A stretch of DNA of 64,000 nucleotides from positions 1 through 64,000 of the forward strand of contig JAQGBZ010000158.1 in the NCBI GenBank assembly GCA_034687125.1. The letters run 5' to 3'. The notes beneath the pieces were generated by a model, which ran no database searches, was not told where the DNA came from, and worked only from the letters and a program-made list of their open reading frames with translations. Position 1 is the first letter of the stretch. Each line of letters starts with the position of its first letter. This stretch comes from Neelides folsomi. Its lineage: Eukaryota; Arthropoda; Collembola; Neelipleona; Neelidae. The position numbers and the translations under genes were made by a program. This document shows positions 1 to 12,600 of this stretch, piece by piece.

Positions 1-90
1 TAAGTAAACATAGGGATATCAAAACATGTAAAAAATAACAAAAATTTCTATGGATTTCCATATCATTTTCATTATCCTATGTTTACTTAT
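1..90. repeat. Inverted repeat at the window edge
   Basis: Bases 1-14 are the exact reverse complement of bases 76-89 (14-bp arms, core taagtaaacatagg) around an AT-rich centre of about 61 bases. The left arm starts on the first base of the window, so the palindrome may extend further left. It looks like a small fold-back element, but no target duplication can be judged here. Confidence 0.5.
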
Positions 91-435
91 TAAGTGGAAA
101 GCTTGTATGTATATGTATACATAAATATAAATTGTATGGATCAAAATAATTGATTTAATATAACTAGCAATAGTTAAGTTAAAGATATTACACATTACAA
201 GTTACACATTTTTAAATAAATATTTTTTAATATATTCTAATTAGGTAAGTTTATTTAATAATTATCTGAATATTCGAATAGAAAAAAGAACGAAAAATTT
301 GAAATGTCTCGCGATGTTGTAAAAGCCAATATGCTGTTAAATCAAGTAGCGGGAATTTCCCTGCGCAGAGAAATCCAACTTCATTTTTCATTTCTTTTTC
401 ATTCAATTTATTTAATTTATACTTTGGGGACATTT

Positions 436-1212
436 ATGTTTAACCTTAAGTTTATTAAAAGGAATAATGTGTTCATAAGGAATTTCACAATGTCAAAATG
501 TTTAAAAAAGAAAAACGACAAAATCTCAGCTGTTAAAAATGTAAAGAACAAATATTCCATTTGAAGTTTAATTTTTAATTTATTTATTACTGTTATTAAT
601 CTAAAAGATATTTACAATATTTACCTATTTTTAAAAATTTAATTAATGTTAAATGAAACATTTAATAAACATTAATAGCAATTCCTGTATTTGATGGTTT
701 AAAAAGGTTGTTGAAAATTGTGCTGTGAAAGAGACGAAAGACGGAGGATTTTTAATTTCATTGTCAGTTAAACCAGGGGCAAAATCTAGTGAAATCGTTG
801 GTAAGGGAGTTAAGTTATAGTTAAATTATAATTTAATTAAATTTATCCTTTGTATCTATCCTTTTTAATTTATTTCTAATGATAGGAGTTGACGAATTTA
901 CCGTATCTCTTCAAATTGCTGCTCCTCCAGTCGACGGGGAAGCAAATTTGGCCATCGTCAAATTCTTTTCAAAATTACTCAACGTCAGGAAATCGGAAAT
1001 TGATATTAAAGTATTTACATTGAAATTAATTAACATTAATTAAATTATCAAATAACAAAAATATAATAAAATGGTTTATTAACTGTAATTATATTTTGAC
1101 AAAATTTAATTAGGGCGGAAAATCACACAAGAAATCTTTAATTATCAAAAGTGAGAATAAGTCTTTGAACATTCCTTCGATCCTCGCACTCATTGTTCCT
1201 CAAAACAAATAG
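436..1212 (+). CDS. UPF0235/DUF167 protein, C15orf40 homologue
   Basis: Four exons are inferred: 436-540, 707-800, 886-1010 and 1114-1212, giving about 140 residues. Exon 2 reads SVKPGAKSSEIV, exon 3 AAPPVDGEANLAIVKFFSK and exon 4 GGKSHKKSLII. Together these form the compact DUF167 fold seen in bacterial YggU and human C15orf40. The biochemical role of this family is unknown. I chose the ATG at 436 because it gives an N-terminus rich in Lys, Arg, Asn and hydrophobics that resembles a mitochondrial targeting sequence. An in-frame ATG at 490 and a longer frame from 304 are alternatives. All junctions are GT-AG and keep frame. A possible AATAAA signal lies at 1439-1444. Confidence 0.85.
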
Positions 1213-2280
1213 TAATTTTATTTATTTACATCTTAATTACAATAATTAAGTATTTTTAAAATGACTTTACTTTTTTATTTTTTTAATTGTAATGTTAATT
1301 TTTTAATTTGTAATGTTAATTTGAGTGTTTTGAATATTTTGTGATTTATTTGAAGCCTAATAAGATATTACTTATTTTACATTTAACTTAATTTTTTATT
1401 TTATCACGTCAATGTTGTCTTTGTGGTTGCCTGTTGTTAATAAAGCCTAACATTTTCTCATTATTGTATCAATTGTATTGCATTTGCACGTAATGATTTG
1501 CATATTAAAAGTCCTTAATAATTGTATTACATACTTTTCACATACAATTAGGTAGCATAAAAGTTAATTCAGCATAATTTCACATTATAATTATGGATAT
1601 AGAATATACACACAATTAGAGCCAATATGTCTGTATGTATGAAACCAATGTTTGGATTCCCATGCTCCACTTGTCTTCTAAAGATAAGGACAAATGTGGG
1701 GTGGTGATAAGAAGAGTCCGAAGTTCAGATGAAACGTATTCAAATGTTCATTCAAATATTATTAAAGCGATATAAATGACATGATATCTATAACTAACAT
1801 TAAGTATAACTGTACAATTATGAATATGACCATTTGAACCATGATAAAAATGAGTTAAAGGACAAATGTCGAATACAATTGTTTTATTTTACCTTGTAAA
1901 TAATTTTACATGGGTGTAATTACATAGAGGAATATTTCATATTATTTATATAAAGCGTTTGAGTGATAGGTTGAATGATATATAGACTATTATTTAATCG
2001 TGTTATTTAATGCCACATGACATTAAATGGAATTGAAGTGAGTTGTGGTGAAATTTAGTTCCTGCTTGCAAAATAAATAGGAAAACACTTTAAAAGTACA
2101 ACAGCTGAAAACTGGAGCTATTAAGCTAATAAATATTTATTTTTTTAATTTGCATTATTTAATCTTCATTGATCTTAAAATTTTAATTATTGTTTTTTAA
2201 AAAATACTTTCAGATTGTCAGTAATTGGGTTAATAATTTAAAAAAGTTAATTTATTGATTTTTGAACTAGGCGGGATAAA
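1213..2280. other. Intergenic spacer, C15orf40 to ABCD3
   Basis: AT-rich spacer without a supportable gene. It contains a likely polyadenylation signal (AATAAA, 1439-1444) for the gene on the left. The 5' flank of ABCD3, immediately before its ATG, reads ctaggcgggataaa. Confidence 0.6.
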
Positions 2281-5213
2281 ATGGCGTCACTTTCCAAATT
2301 TCTAATTGGCGAAGTTCTCAATCGCGTCCCGGCAGAATGGATCATTTATTTTATTCAAATGAGTCGATTTCAAAAAGTGATTTTGACCCTTGGAGCTTCG
2401 GGGCTTTTTTCCTCCATTGCGTATTACATTTATCGTCTCATCCATGGAATTCGAAAGCGTCGCAGGGAACAGCGCGAAGCCCGAAGAACAAAAACACGCA
2501 AAATCATTCCAACAGTCAATTTGGAATTTTTCAACCAAATGAAAACTCTGCTTGGAATTATTTTTCCAAAATTCGCTTCGCCACAAACCGGGATTTTGTT
2601 CATGCACACAGCGACTCTCGCAGCCAAAACATTCTTGTCAATTCATGTGGCCAAATTAGAAGGGAAAATTGTTAAGGAAATTGTTCAGAGGTAAAATTTA
2701 AATAAAATTTTATAAAATTTAAACTATATTACTAAAACTAAAATTAAAATTAATAGCTGCAATGATAAATTCATAATTCCCTCCACAGCCAAAAATAATT
2801 TTTTTGAATTTTGATAGGAAAGTGGGGCGGTTTATAGCCTTATTGTCATATTGGTTCCTTGTTGCTGTGCCTTCATGTTTCCTCAACTCTGCAATTCGAT
2901 TTTTAGAAAAACGTTTGGCAATGTCTTTTAGAACTCGACTTGTTCAACACGCTTATGATGAATATTTTAAAAATGAAGTTTATTACAAGTAAGCAGAATT
3001 ATAATTCCAATTAATTAATTTTTGGTAATTACAATTAATTATTAATAATTTTAATTTGTTCATTACCAATAGAATCTTAATATTTTAATTAAACTTTAAA
3101 TAGAGTTGGAAATTTGGACACTCGAATTCCTAATCCAGATCATAGTTTAACAGACGACATCACTGTATTTAGCGAAAGCACGGCCCATTTGTATTCCCAT
3201 ATCACAAAACCATTATTGGACGCTTTGCTTGTTTCCTTAACATTGTTGAGCAATGCACGCCGCGTTGGTTCAAATCTTCTCGTCGGTCCACTTATAGTCT
3301 CAGTGGTCATTTCCAGCACTGGAGAAATCTTAAAGCGAATTTCCCCCAAGTTCGGGCAGCTTGTAGCAGAAGAGGCAGAGGCCAAAGCTCATCTCCGACA
3401 CGGTCACTCGCGGATTGTCACAAACAGCGAGGAAATTGCATTTTACAGAGGAGACGCCGTAGAGAAGAAAATTCTCGAAGAGTCTTTTGCAAAAGAACAA
3501 CGAAGCAGCAGGAAAATTTATTTTGCCAAACTTTGGTACATTGTGATTGAGCAATATTTAATGAAATATCTTTGGTCTGGGACTGGAATGGTTCTCGTCG
3601 CAATTCCTATACTTACATGTAATTTCAAAATTTTATTCTACTAAATAATGCCACAATTATAAATTGCACTAAATCATGCGATGGATTATTTATTCTACTA
3701 AATAATGCGATGGATTATTTATTCTACTAAATAATGCGATGGATTATTTATTCTACTAAATAATGCGATGGATTATTTATTGTACTAATTCATGTCAAGG
3801 AATTTTAAATGTTTGCAGTATTTAAACTTGTTTTTAAATTTAGCCGCTGGGTTGGCTGGAAATAAAAGTGAAGGTGAAGCAACGCGGACTGAATATTATT
3901 TAACAACTAAAAATCTTTTGAGTTCTGGCGCTGACGCCGTTGAACGTTTGATGACTTCTTATAAGGAAATTGTTGAATTGGCGGGATATGCTTCAAGGGT
4001 TGAAAAGATATTCACAGTTTTCAAAGAAGTCGCAGGCGGAAAATATGTCCGGGAATCATGTTTAAAATCAAATAAACTAACTCTTGGTAATTTAAATATT
4101 TTAGTAATTCAGAAAAATTTAAAATAATATAAACAGTAGTTAAATTACTTAATCACTACTTAATTAATTACTACAATTTACAAACTTTTTTTCATTTAAT
4201 GTTTTAATTTAATTACAGGTCATGTTGAGGAAAACAAAGATAATTTAATTGTAATTAACAAGGTCGAAGTTGTAACTCCAAATGGTGACATCATTGTCCC
4301 CGACCTGTCCTTAACAATTACACCCAAAATGCACGTTTTAATTACAGGGCCGAACGGGTGCGGGAAAAGTTCCCTGTTTCGGCTTTTGTCGGGTCTTTGG
4401 CCAGTTTACGGCGGGAGTCTTTCCCGCCCTCCTGTTTCCTCACTGTATTACATTCCTCAAAGACCGTACATGTCCCAAGGGAGTCTGCGAGATCAAATCA
4501 TTTATCCCCACACGTTCAACCAAATGGTGGACAGCGGGAAACGAGATCGGGATTTGAAGAAAATCCTCGAAGATGTCAAATTGACTCACATCGAGTCACG
4601 TGAAGGAGGTTTTGATTCAATAAGAGATTGGCAAGATGTTCTTTCTGGCGGGGAAAAACAAAGGATTGGAATTGCAAGAATTTTTTACCACGAGTAAAAA
4701 AACTTTTTAACTAATTCTCTCACAATTATTATTTCAATTAATTTAATTCAATTATTAATTGAACTAACTAAACTAAATTAAATTAATTATTCTTATTTTA
4801 ATTTTTGTTTTCTTAATTTTAAATCTCCCACACTTTGTTCCTTTAAATAGACCGAGCTTTGCCCTATTGGACGAGTGCACAAGTGCCGTGAGCATTGACG
4901 TTGAAGAAAGCATTTACAACTTGTAAGATTTTAAATAATAATTTTAAATGTTTATTTTATTCAAGTTTAATTAAATCACTTATCTGTTCAAGTTTTATTA
5001 AAACTTCTAAAATATTCGAATATTTAAATGAAATAATGACTCCTGGCATTATTTAGACTTATTGAGAGAGGAATCAACTTGCTTACAATCACCCATCGTC
5101 CATCTTTATTCAAACACCACACTCACGTCCTTCGGTTCTTGGGAGATGGTGAATGGACATTTGAACCAATGGATCTCAACCGAGAGCTCAACAACACAAA
5201 TAATACCAAATGA
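2281..5213 (+). CDS. ABCD3: Peroxisomal ABC half-transporter, ABCD3/PMP70 type
   Basis: Seven exons are inferred: 2281-2690, 2818-2988, 3104-3618, 3844-4086, 4219-4693, 4851-4922 and 5057-5213. They encode about 680 residues, against about 660 for the family. ABCD3 imports long- and branched-chain acyl-CoAs into peroxisomes as a dimer. The N-terminal half is membrane-spanning and includes [15 protein letters not shown]. The peroxisomal EAA-like motif [10 protein letters not shown] is present. The nucleotide-binding domain has Walker [10 protein letters not shown] (about residues 490-498), a Q-loop region [11 protein letters not shown], signature LSGGEKQ (about 588-594), Walker B FALLDE followed by [10 protein letters not shown], and the H-loop in TITHRP. 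No key ATPase residue is missing. The match to PMP70 is closer than to ABCD1/2 because of the GxLWPxxGGxL and YVPQRPYM-like segments. A likely AATAAA signal is at 5352-5357. Confidence 0.93.
3670..3794. repeat. 29-bp minisatellite in ABCD3 intron 3
   Basis: About four tandem copies of a 29-base unit, with the gcgatgg core recurring at 3678, 3707, 3736 and 3765. The central copies are identical and the edges degenerate. The array fills most of the intron between exons 3 and 4. Confidence 0.9.
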
Positions 5214-5691
5214 ATCAAATGATAAAATTTAAAATTTTAATATCCAACAATTTGTAATAATTTAAATCCTAATAATTCAAATGTGCCTTTTAACGAGAAA
5301 CAGCTATTGACAATTTGTGTATACCAAATCCATAAATATTAAAGTATACTGAATAAAACGATTATCTAATATCATATTCATATTATATTATAATATTCAT
5401 ATTCATTCATAAATTCATAATATAAATATTGTGTATTTCATTTTGAACGTTTGCTAATAATTTGAACAAGAATAAAAAAAGACTGACAAATGTGCAAAAT
5501 GTTGTAAATGTATTTTGAGTCTCCGGCCCATGGGAATGAAGTGAATAAAGCAGCGAGAGAGAAAAAGTTCGGGTGAATTGGGAAAATAGTCAAAATCCCG
5601 GGTGAGTTTCTGCGACGTCTCGCTCCGATCGATTTCCCCCTCATCATCAACCGGCATCGACAATTCCCCTTTTCATTCAATTATTATTCAA
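5214..5691. other. Spacer: ABCD3 3' end and ELOVL6 5' region
   Basis: The first part is AT-rich and carries the ABCD3 polyadenylation signal (5352-5357). From about 5515 the composition becomes more GC-rich (cccgggtgag near 5597, then ctccgatcgatttcc), as expected for the promoter and 5' UTR of the elongase gene that starts at 5692. Confidence 0.5.
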
Positions 5692-7926
5692 ATGGCTGAA
5701 TTCATACAAACAGTAAATTTAAATCCAATTAACATTATAATTAACTACTTAACTTTACATTTAACAAGCTATTTATTATATTAATTAACTTTATTATAAA
5801 TTTACTCATATATTAAATTTACTTCTCCATTGAGTCAAAGGTTTCCCATATAAAGGGAAAGAATTCACGAGAGCCTTTTAGTAGAAATTTAAGCTAAGCT
5901 TAATAATTTTAGTGTTGATTTGTACTGTACATTAAGTTAAAGTTAATTAAAGTTAATTTACAATTAATTTTGTAGGTTCGTGAGTTGACCCGACGGGAAG
6001 AGCGTGAAGTTGAAGTTTGGCCTTTGTACGACGCTCCTTACACAACTCCATTCAAATTTGAGAAAATCGACTTGACAGCTGCGAGGATCTGGATGAGGGA
6101 AAATGCACATTTTTCGCTAATTGTCTCAGCCCTCTACTTACTATTCATTTTTGCAGGACAAGTAATCAAATAATGATTTATTTAAACATTCCTTATAGCG
6201 CCATTATTTAAATATAATAATGGCGCTATATTAATAATATTTAAAATTAATTATTATATTATATATATTTTATAGGTATTTATAAATGTCATTGTTGTGA
6301 TTTAATGTTTAATTCATTAATTTCATTTGTTGTAGGAGTGGATGAGAAAAAGAGAAGCTTTTTCTTTACGTGGTCCTTTGGCTATTTGGAATATTTCTCT
6401 TGCAACTTTCTCAGCAATTGGATTTGCCAGATGTTTCCCAGAGTTCTTCCACGTTCTTGTAGCGCAAAATGGATTTCATCGCTCTCTATGTGTTCGGTAA
6501 TTAGTAAATATTAATTACTAATTTTATCAAATTAAAAAATCATTAAAGTTAATTAAATAACTAAATTAGCATTTTTTCTTATTATAGCGATGAGCACAAT
6601 GAAGCTTCAGCATTTTGGGCTCGACTTTTTGTGCTTTCCAAACTTGTCGAACTTGGCGACACAGCTTTCATTGTTTTAAGAAAACAGAAACTCATTTTCT
6701 TACACTGGTAAATAAATTGATATTTAAATTATTAATTAACTAACTATCTTGATTTTCTTGATAATTAACAATAATTGAAGGCCCGAATCGTAAAACTACC
6801 ACAGAGTGAGTTTTTTTCAGTTTTTTTCCGTTTCCGCCGAAACACCGAAATTACCCTAAAATTTGCAATTAGCAAATCCTAAGTGGATTTTAAAAGAACT
6901 ATTGAGTTTTTTAATCAATCAATTTTTCTTATTAAAAACCTTAATTCTAGCCCGTCGAATCGTGAAAGATACTTTATGTAACTACGCCACTCGAAATCAA
7001 TGCTCATGATAACCTTTAAAGCAAGAGCAATAATTTCTCCTTCTTTAACATACAAAATTTCCGTTTTTCTATGTTTCTGATTTTTAAAATGTTCTATATT
7101 TTAATTTAGCCCTTAAATCTTGGATTAATTGCACATTTTTCTATTTTGTTTGTTATGTTTTCAAATAGCACATTATAGAGGATGTAGTTCTTATATTAAA
7201 AATTTAGGGTAATTTCGGAATCTCGCAGGAAACGGAGAAAAACTAAAAAAAACTCAATCTGTGGTCGTTTTACGATTAGGCCCGTCAATTGTTTATGTTA
7301 TTTTCTTATTCAGGTATCATCACATTACTGTGTTGGTCTGTTGTTGGTATTTCTACTTTGACTATGAGCCAATCTTCAGATGGTATGGAGTCATGAACTA
7401 TTTTGTTCATGCATGGATGTACACTTACTATGCGCTAAGGGTAAGTTAAAATTAAAGTTAATATTACTAAAAATTAAATAGGTATGTAATTTATATGTAA
7501 TTGAGATTAAGTAATTAAATTAAATTAAACCCATTTTTACTTTTTTCCAGGCCATGAGAGTTTCAGTTCCCAAAATTGTGTCAATGGTCATCACTCTCAT
7601 TCAAACTGGCCAAATGGTCGTTGGAGTTGCAGTCAATTTGTACACATTTAAACTTCTTCGTAAGTCCATTATTAAAACTAACTTTATTAAACTAATAAAT
7701 TAACATGGACTTTATTTTAACTAGGCAATTAGCTAATTTTCGTTAATTAATTAAACTAAACTTACCGTTTAATTAAATTCCAGGGGACGGTGTTGAATGT
7801 GCTCGCCGCCAGGATGTGTTTGCTATGCATATGAGCATGTACGCGTCTTATTTGGTTCTTTTCCTCAATTACTTCGTCCGAGCTTATTTCTTCAACGACC
7901 GATCAGCAAAGAAAAAACACAATTGA
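5692..7926 (+). CDS. Very-long-chain fatty acid elongase, ELOVL6-like
   Basis: Seven exons are inferred: 5692-5712, 5976-6161, 6336-6496, 6588-6707, 7314-7440, 7551-7659 and 7784-7926, giving about 288 residues. ELO proteins are the ER-membrane 3-ketoacyl-CoA synthases that condense malonyl-CoA with acyl-CoA. The catalytic histidine box HWYHHITV lies at about residue 162 and is split by intron 4 after the HW codons. Other family motifs are [31 protein letters not shown] and a C-terminal [10 protein letters not shown]. The tail ends KKKHN, consistent with ER retention. The motif set and length suit the ELOVL3/6 branch (C16 to C18 elongation). The first exon encodes only seven residues (MAEFIQT). 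Intron 4 is enlarged by a 492-bp inverted-repeat element. AATAAA at 8056-8061. Confidence 0.93.
6194..6230. repeat. Perfect hairpin in elongase intron 2
   Basis: A 15-bp perfect inverted repeat (6194-6208 with 6216-6230, arm tatagcgccattatt) around a 7-base loop. It is too short to name as an element and may be a fold-back relic. Confidence 0.7.
6786..7277. mobile_element. Inverted-repeat DNA element (MITE) with 7-bp target duplication
   Basis: The two ends are long imperfect inverted repeats of about 80 bases. The left end begins aatcgtaaaactaccacaga and the right end, read on the minus strand, begins aatcgtaaaacgaccacaga. Both continue through matching T-runs, a ccgtttcc block and a ccgaaattaccctaaa block. 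The element is flanked by the direct repeat AGGCCCG (6779-6785 and 7278-7284). There is no transposase frame inside, so it is non-autonomous. It sits wholly inside elongase intron 4 and explains that intron's unusual length. Superfamily is not resolved. Confidence 0.85.
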
Positions 7927-9672
7927 AAACATCCAAAATCCCCTTTTTTACAATTCTCATAATACTTAAGAAACCAGGATTTGTATTAAATTAATTAAAC
8001 ACATTACAAGTGTATTTTAAAATTCAATTTTTGCTCAACGATGCCACTGCCTTTGAATAAAAAATTTTTAGTTGAACATCAAGGATTATTATTAGGATCA
8101 GAAATTAAAAATTATTCATTAAAAATTATTTTCATATTCTTCTTTAATATTTATCATATCCATACATATACTTTTATTGACATATAAAATTAGAAGATTT
8201 TAAATGCTGAGAAAATTAGCGATAAGTTTTTTTTCATAAATTAGCGGCGAACTTCAAATTTGTTGGAAAGTGTTTTACAATGTCATTATAATCATTCATA
8301 TTCTTCATTAACTCCCTTTGACTTTGAAGAAAGAAACGTCGAGGAAGCGAATGACATTGAAGAATTTAAATTTAAATTCATTTCGTCATCCCTCTCATGA
8401 ATATTAAAAAATGCGATAAAAATGGTGAAGGTAAAGAACACAATTTATTACATATATAACAATATTTGTATATCTATATATACATATACAGATATAGGTA
8501 TTTCTAATGTATTTTTCTCATTTCTTATATGTTGGTTATTTATCATTAAAATTGGGGCAAATGTATGGAAAGATTCCAAAAGAACTTCGCGGCGTCATTT
8601 GGCCCATTAAGAGAAAAATTAAAGAGGACGAAAATCTGTGAACAAATATTGTACGATATGATTTGTATGATAATCTCTATATCTATTCAATGAATTGTCT
8701 TAAAGATTTAACAAACTTAAGGTTCTTATTTTCATATGACTTCTGTGTAGGAACTTGTGCGACTAATTGTAAGCTTCTGTATTTAGCATAATATTCAAAT
8801 GTATTTAAATGAAGTAACGGGGAGAGAAAGCTTTTGAGGTGTTCTAAATGCAGAGTTAATTGACCAATTAACTTTTTCAAACCACAAGGACCGAAACTCA
8901 TTTCAAATCATTTAACCCATTCAACTCACACAAAACTTCACACCAAACATTGAACATTCAAAACCCATACGAGCTCTATTAAAGCTCTTAACACTTTCTT
9001 CAAAATTAACTATTAAATAAAAATCATAAAAAGTGTCGAGAATCATTAATTGGTAAAATAAATAAAAATGTGATTACTTTTTTAAAAGGTAAAAAATTCC
9101 ATTGTTATTTTATTTGAATGTAATTTAACTTTTACATATTTAACTTAACTTAACGTCTCCTATTTGAATTATTCTAAATATTACAATTAAAGAAAATTAC
9201 AAAGAATGGAAAATTTAGATTTAAGGTTTTTATTCTATAAACTGATTAAAATAGTTTAAAGGAGCTTAAAATGGCTTTAACACTTTTCTATTTATATTGA
9301 TATGTTTATGGCCCATATAAATTATGGGTTTTGGCAACACTTAAGATTAAGAAATTAAATCAATTCCTTGAATTTAATTTTTAATGTTTATTTGACTAAA
9401 AATAAATTGTTTTTTACTCTTTTTACCCTGCATGGCTTTTTATTATGATTTAAATATGAATTGACTTAGCTTGAATAATTGTTGAACTCAAATATCACTT
9501 ATTTGACTTAAAATGTGTAAATGGGAGAAATAATTTACTATAAGAAGTCTTTTCGGTAAGATTATTTTATTTATTTTATTTTACAGGATTCGGGAAATTA
9601 TCAAAAAACAAGAAAATTAAATTACAGATCAAAATCTGTGTTTAAGATTGATTATAAATATAAATTAAGAAA
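7927..9672. other. Spacer, elongase to SLC26 gene
   Basis: AT-rich. It holds the elongase polyadenylation signal (8056-8061). A pyrimidine-rich acceptor-like site just before 9586 (ttattttacag) could mark a 5' UTR exon of the SLC26 gene running to the ATG at 9673. I see no other gene. Confidence 0.5.
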
Positions 9673-12600
9673 ATGAAGACAGAATTGATTCATAGTTATA
9701 GTTCTGCAAGTTTGTCGAGTTTGGCCAGTTTAAGGAAAGAATCAAGTTTGAGAGGAAATTTCTATTCAAATTCTGAATACGTCCAAGATGACGACAAATT
9801 TCCAACTTCCATTTGTGCAGAATTTATTAAAAAGACATTTAGGAGGAAAACTGTAAATTTAATAAAAGACATTTAATTTAATAAAATTCATTAATTTAAT
9901 AAACATGTAATTTTATCCAATTTTGTATAATGTAAGAATACTTGATATTGGTTATGATTTTAGATTGAACGAAAATTACCAGTGTTAAAATGGCTACCGA
10001 AATACACTTTAAACAGTCTTGTAGCAGGTATAATATATCTAGCATATTTAATTACAAATTACGTAATCTTGACAACCAATAAAAATGTTAATTTTGAAAT
10101 GTTTAGATATAATTGCTGGTTTTACAGTAGGATTAACAATTTTGCCTCAAGGTAAGTGATCTTTTAATTATTGGCAATAATTATGGCTCATTATTAGTCA
10201 CATTGTTCATTTAAATGAAAAACAATATCTATGTATTTTAAATCCTAAGATTTATGATTTATTAAAGGATTGGCATATGCGACAGTTGGAGGTTTACCGC
10301 CACAAGTAAATTAAAATACGATTTAAAATATTATTAATGTTAAATGATTTAAATGACTTAAATGATTATAATCAACTAAATATTGTAATTTTTAGTATGG
10401 ATTGTATAGCGGCTTTGTTGGATGTTTTGTGTATATTTTACTTGGATCAACTTCTTCAGTTACAATTGGTAGACATTTGCTAATGAATATAAATTGTTAT
10501 CTTAATTATTAAAATAATTTAATTACAATTAATTAAATTAACTTAATGTTTTTTTAATTAAAGGACCAACTGCTATAATGGCCATTATAACCAATACTTA
10601 CACACATGGAAGACCAGCGGAATATGCCGTGATTCTTTGTTTCTTAACTGGTGCTGCTACGTTTCTCATGGGAGTTTTCCAACTGGGTGAAAAATTAAAC
10701 AACTTTTTAAAAACTACAATTTAAATAACTAAAATTAATTAACTTAACGTAGTTTTGGTTAATTTGAATTTTTTGGATATTTTCAGGTTTTATTGTAAAT
10801 TTCATTTCCACCCCGGTGAATTCTGGTTTCACTTCAGCCGCAGCTTTGACAATTTGTTCAACGCAAATCAAAGGACTTCTCGGTCTCAAATTTATCGCTG
10901 ATGGATTTATTGGAACTTTGACAGGGACATTTGCCCATTTGAACGACATCAATGTTTATGATTCAATCATGTCCATTTTTTGCATTGTCATTCTACTCGT
11001 CTTTATGGTTGGGGAATAGCAAAATGAGAATAATATTATTCAAAGCTAAACTTTTCTTAATCGTTTCATTTCATTTGCAGAAACTTCAACTCATTTTCTC
11101 TTTTCTTTCCTGTGCGAAAAATCCAATTGTGGACAAAATCTTATGGTTTATTTCAACCGCCAGAAATGCAATTGTGGTAAAATTAAAATTTTAACAGGTT
11201 TAGATTATTTTACTTGATTGTATTTAAAACATAATTAAATTGTAGGTAATTGGAATGACCGTTGTTTCAATGTGCATTCAAAATAAATTCACAATTGTCG
11301 GCCATATTGAATCCGGACTTCCAGATTTCAAACTCCCGCCTTTTAACATTTTGGACAAAACGACCAACGTGACTCATTCCTTTGCTAATATTTTAGAAGA
11401 AGAAGGATCTGTATGATAAACTTATTTTATAACTATAATCTATAAGTTAACTTAATTAAATTAAACAAGATTTCATCAACCAAAAGAAACTAAATAGTGC
11501 TCGAGGATGATCGCAAGATTTAATCTTATTGTTTTTATAGGCAGTGATTGTAATGCCTTTGCTAGCCGTTATGGAACATATAAGTAAATTAAATTAAATT
11601 ATTAATATCGCTCAACATTTTATTTTGATTGTTCAATTGTGAATAATTAAAATTAAAATATTAATTGTATACATTTGAATATTAGCGATTGCAAAAGCGT
11701 TCGCAGGATCTAACAGAATTGACGCGTCTCAAGAAATGATCAGCATAGGTGTGAGCAATTTAATTGGATGTTTCTTCAGGTTTAAATCAATAATAATACT
11801 TAATCAATATTTATCATTATTTAAACATAACATCTTAACAATGTTTATTATTAACTAATTACAATTAATTTAACTTGGCTAATAATAATTGTAAGATTTT
11901 GTTTTTAGTTCAATGCCAATCTGCGGTTCGTTTTCGCGAACAACTGTGAATGAAATGTCTGGAGCTCGATCTCCAATGGGCGGACTTTTGACAGGGACGA
12001 TTGTGATTTTGGCCCTTAAATTCCTCACTCCTTATTTCTTCTTCATTTCAAAAGCGAGTTTGTCGGCAGTCATCGTTTGTGCTGTCATTTTCATGGTCGA
12101 CTTCTCACTCGTGAAACCACTTTGGAGAAGCAAAAGTAGCTTTTTAATTATCAACTATTATTTAATTATTTTAATTCTTTAATTCTAAATTGAAAGTTAA
12201 TTAAGTTAATTCTAGTTAAAGTCAATTTTAAAAAGTTAATTGAATTTTTATAATTAAAAAAAGATTAATTGTTTGTTAAATGATTAAATTTTTGTTAAAT
12301 GATTAAATGTTATTTAAGAAATGGAACTTGTGCCTTGGGGTTTGACTTTTCTCGTTTCCCTCTTTGTGGGTCTTGAATTTGGGATGATGACGGGTTTCCT
12401 CATTTCGGTTACTTATCTCCTTTACTACGCGGCTCGCCCGGGAGTTAAAGTGAAAAAAGGACTTGTGAGATTTTAATTTAATCAATCAATTAACTTTAAA
12501 TATGATTCAAACGATTTAATGCACATACTGAAGATAATAAACGTTAAATTTGAATTTGAATATAGACCTCAAGAGGATCAGAATTTATCCTCGTGGAGCT

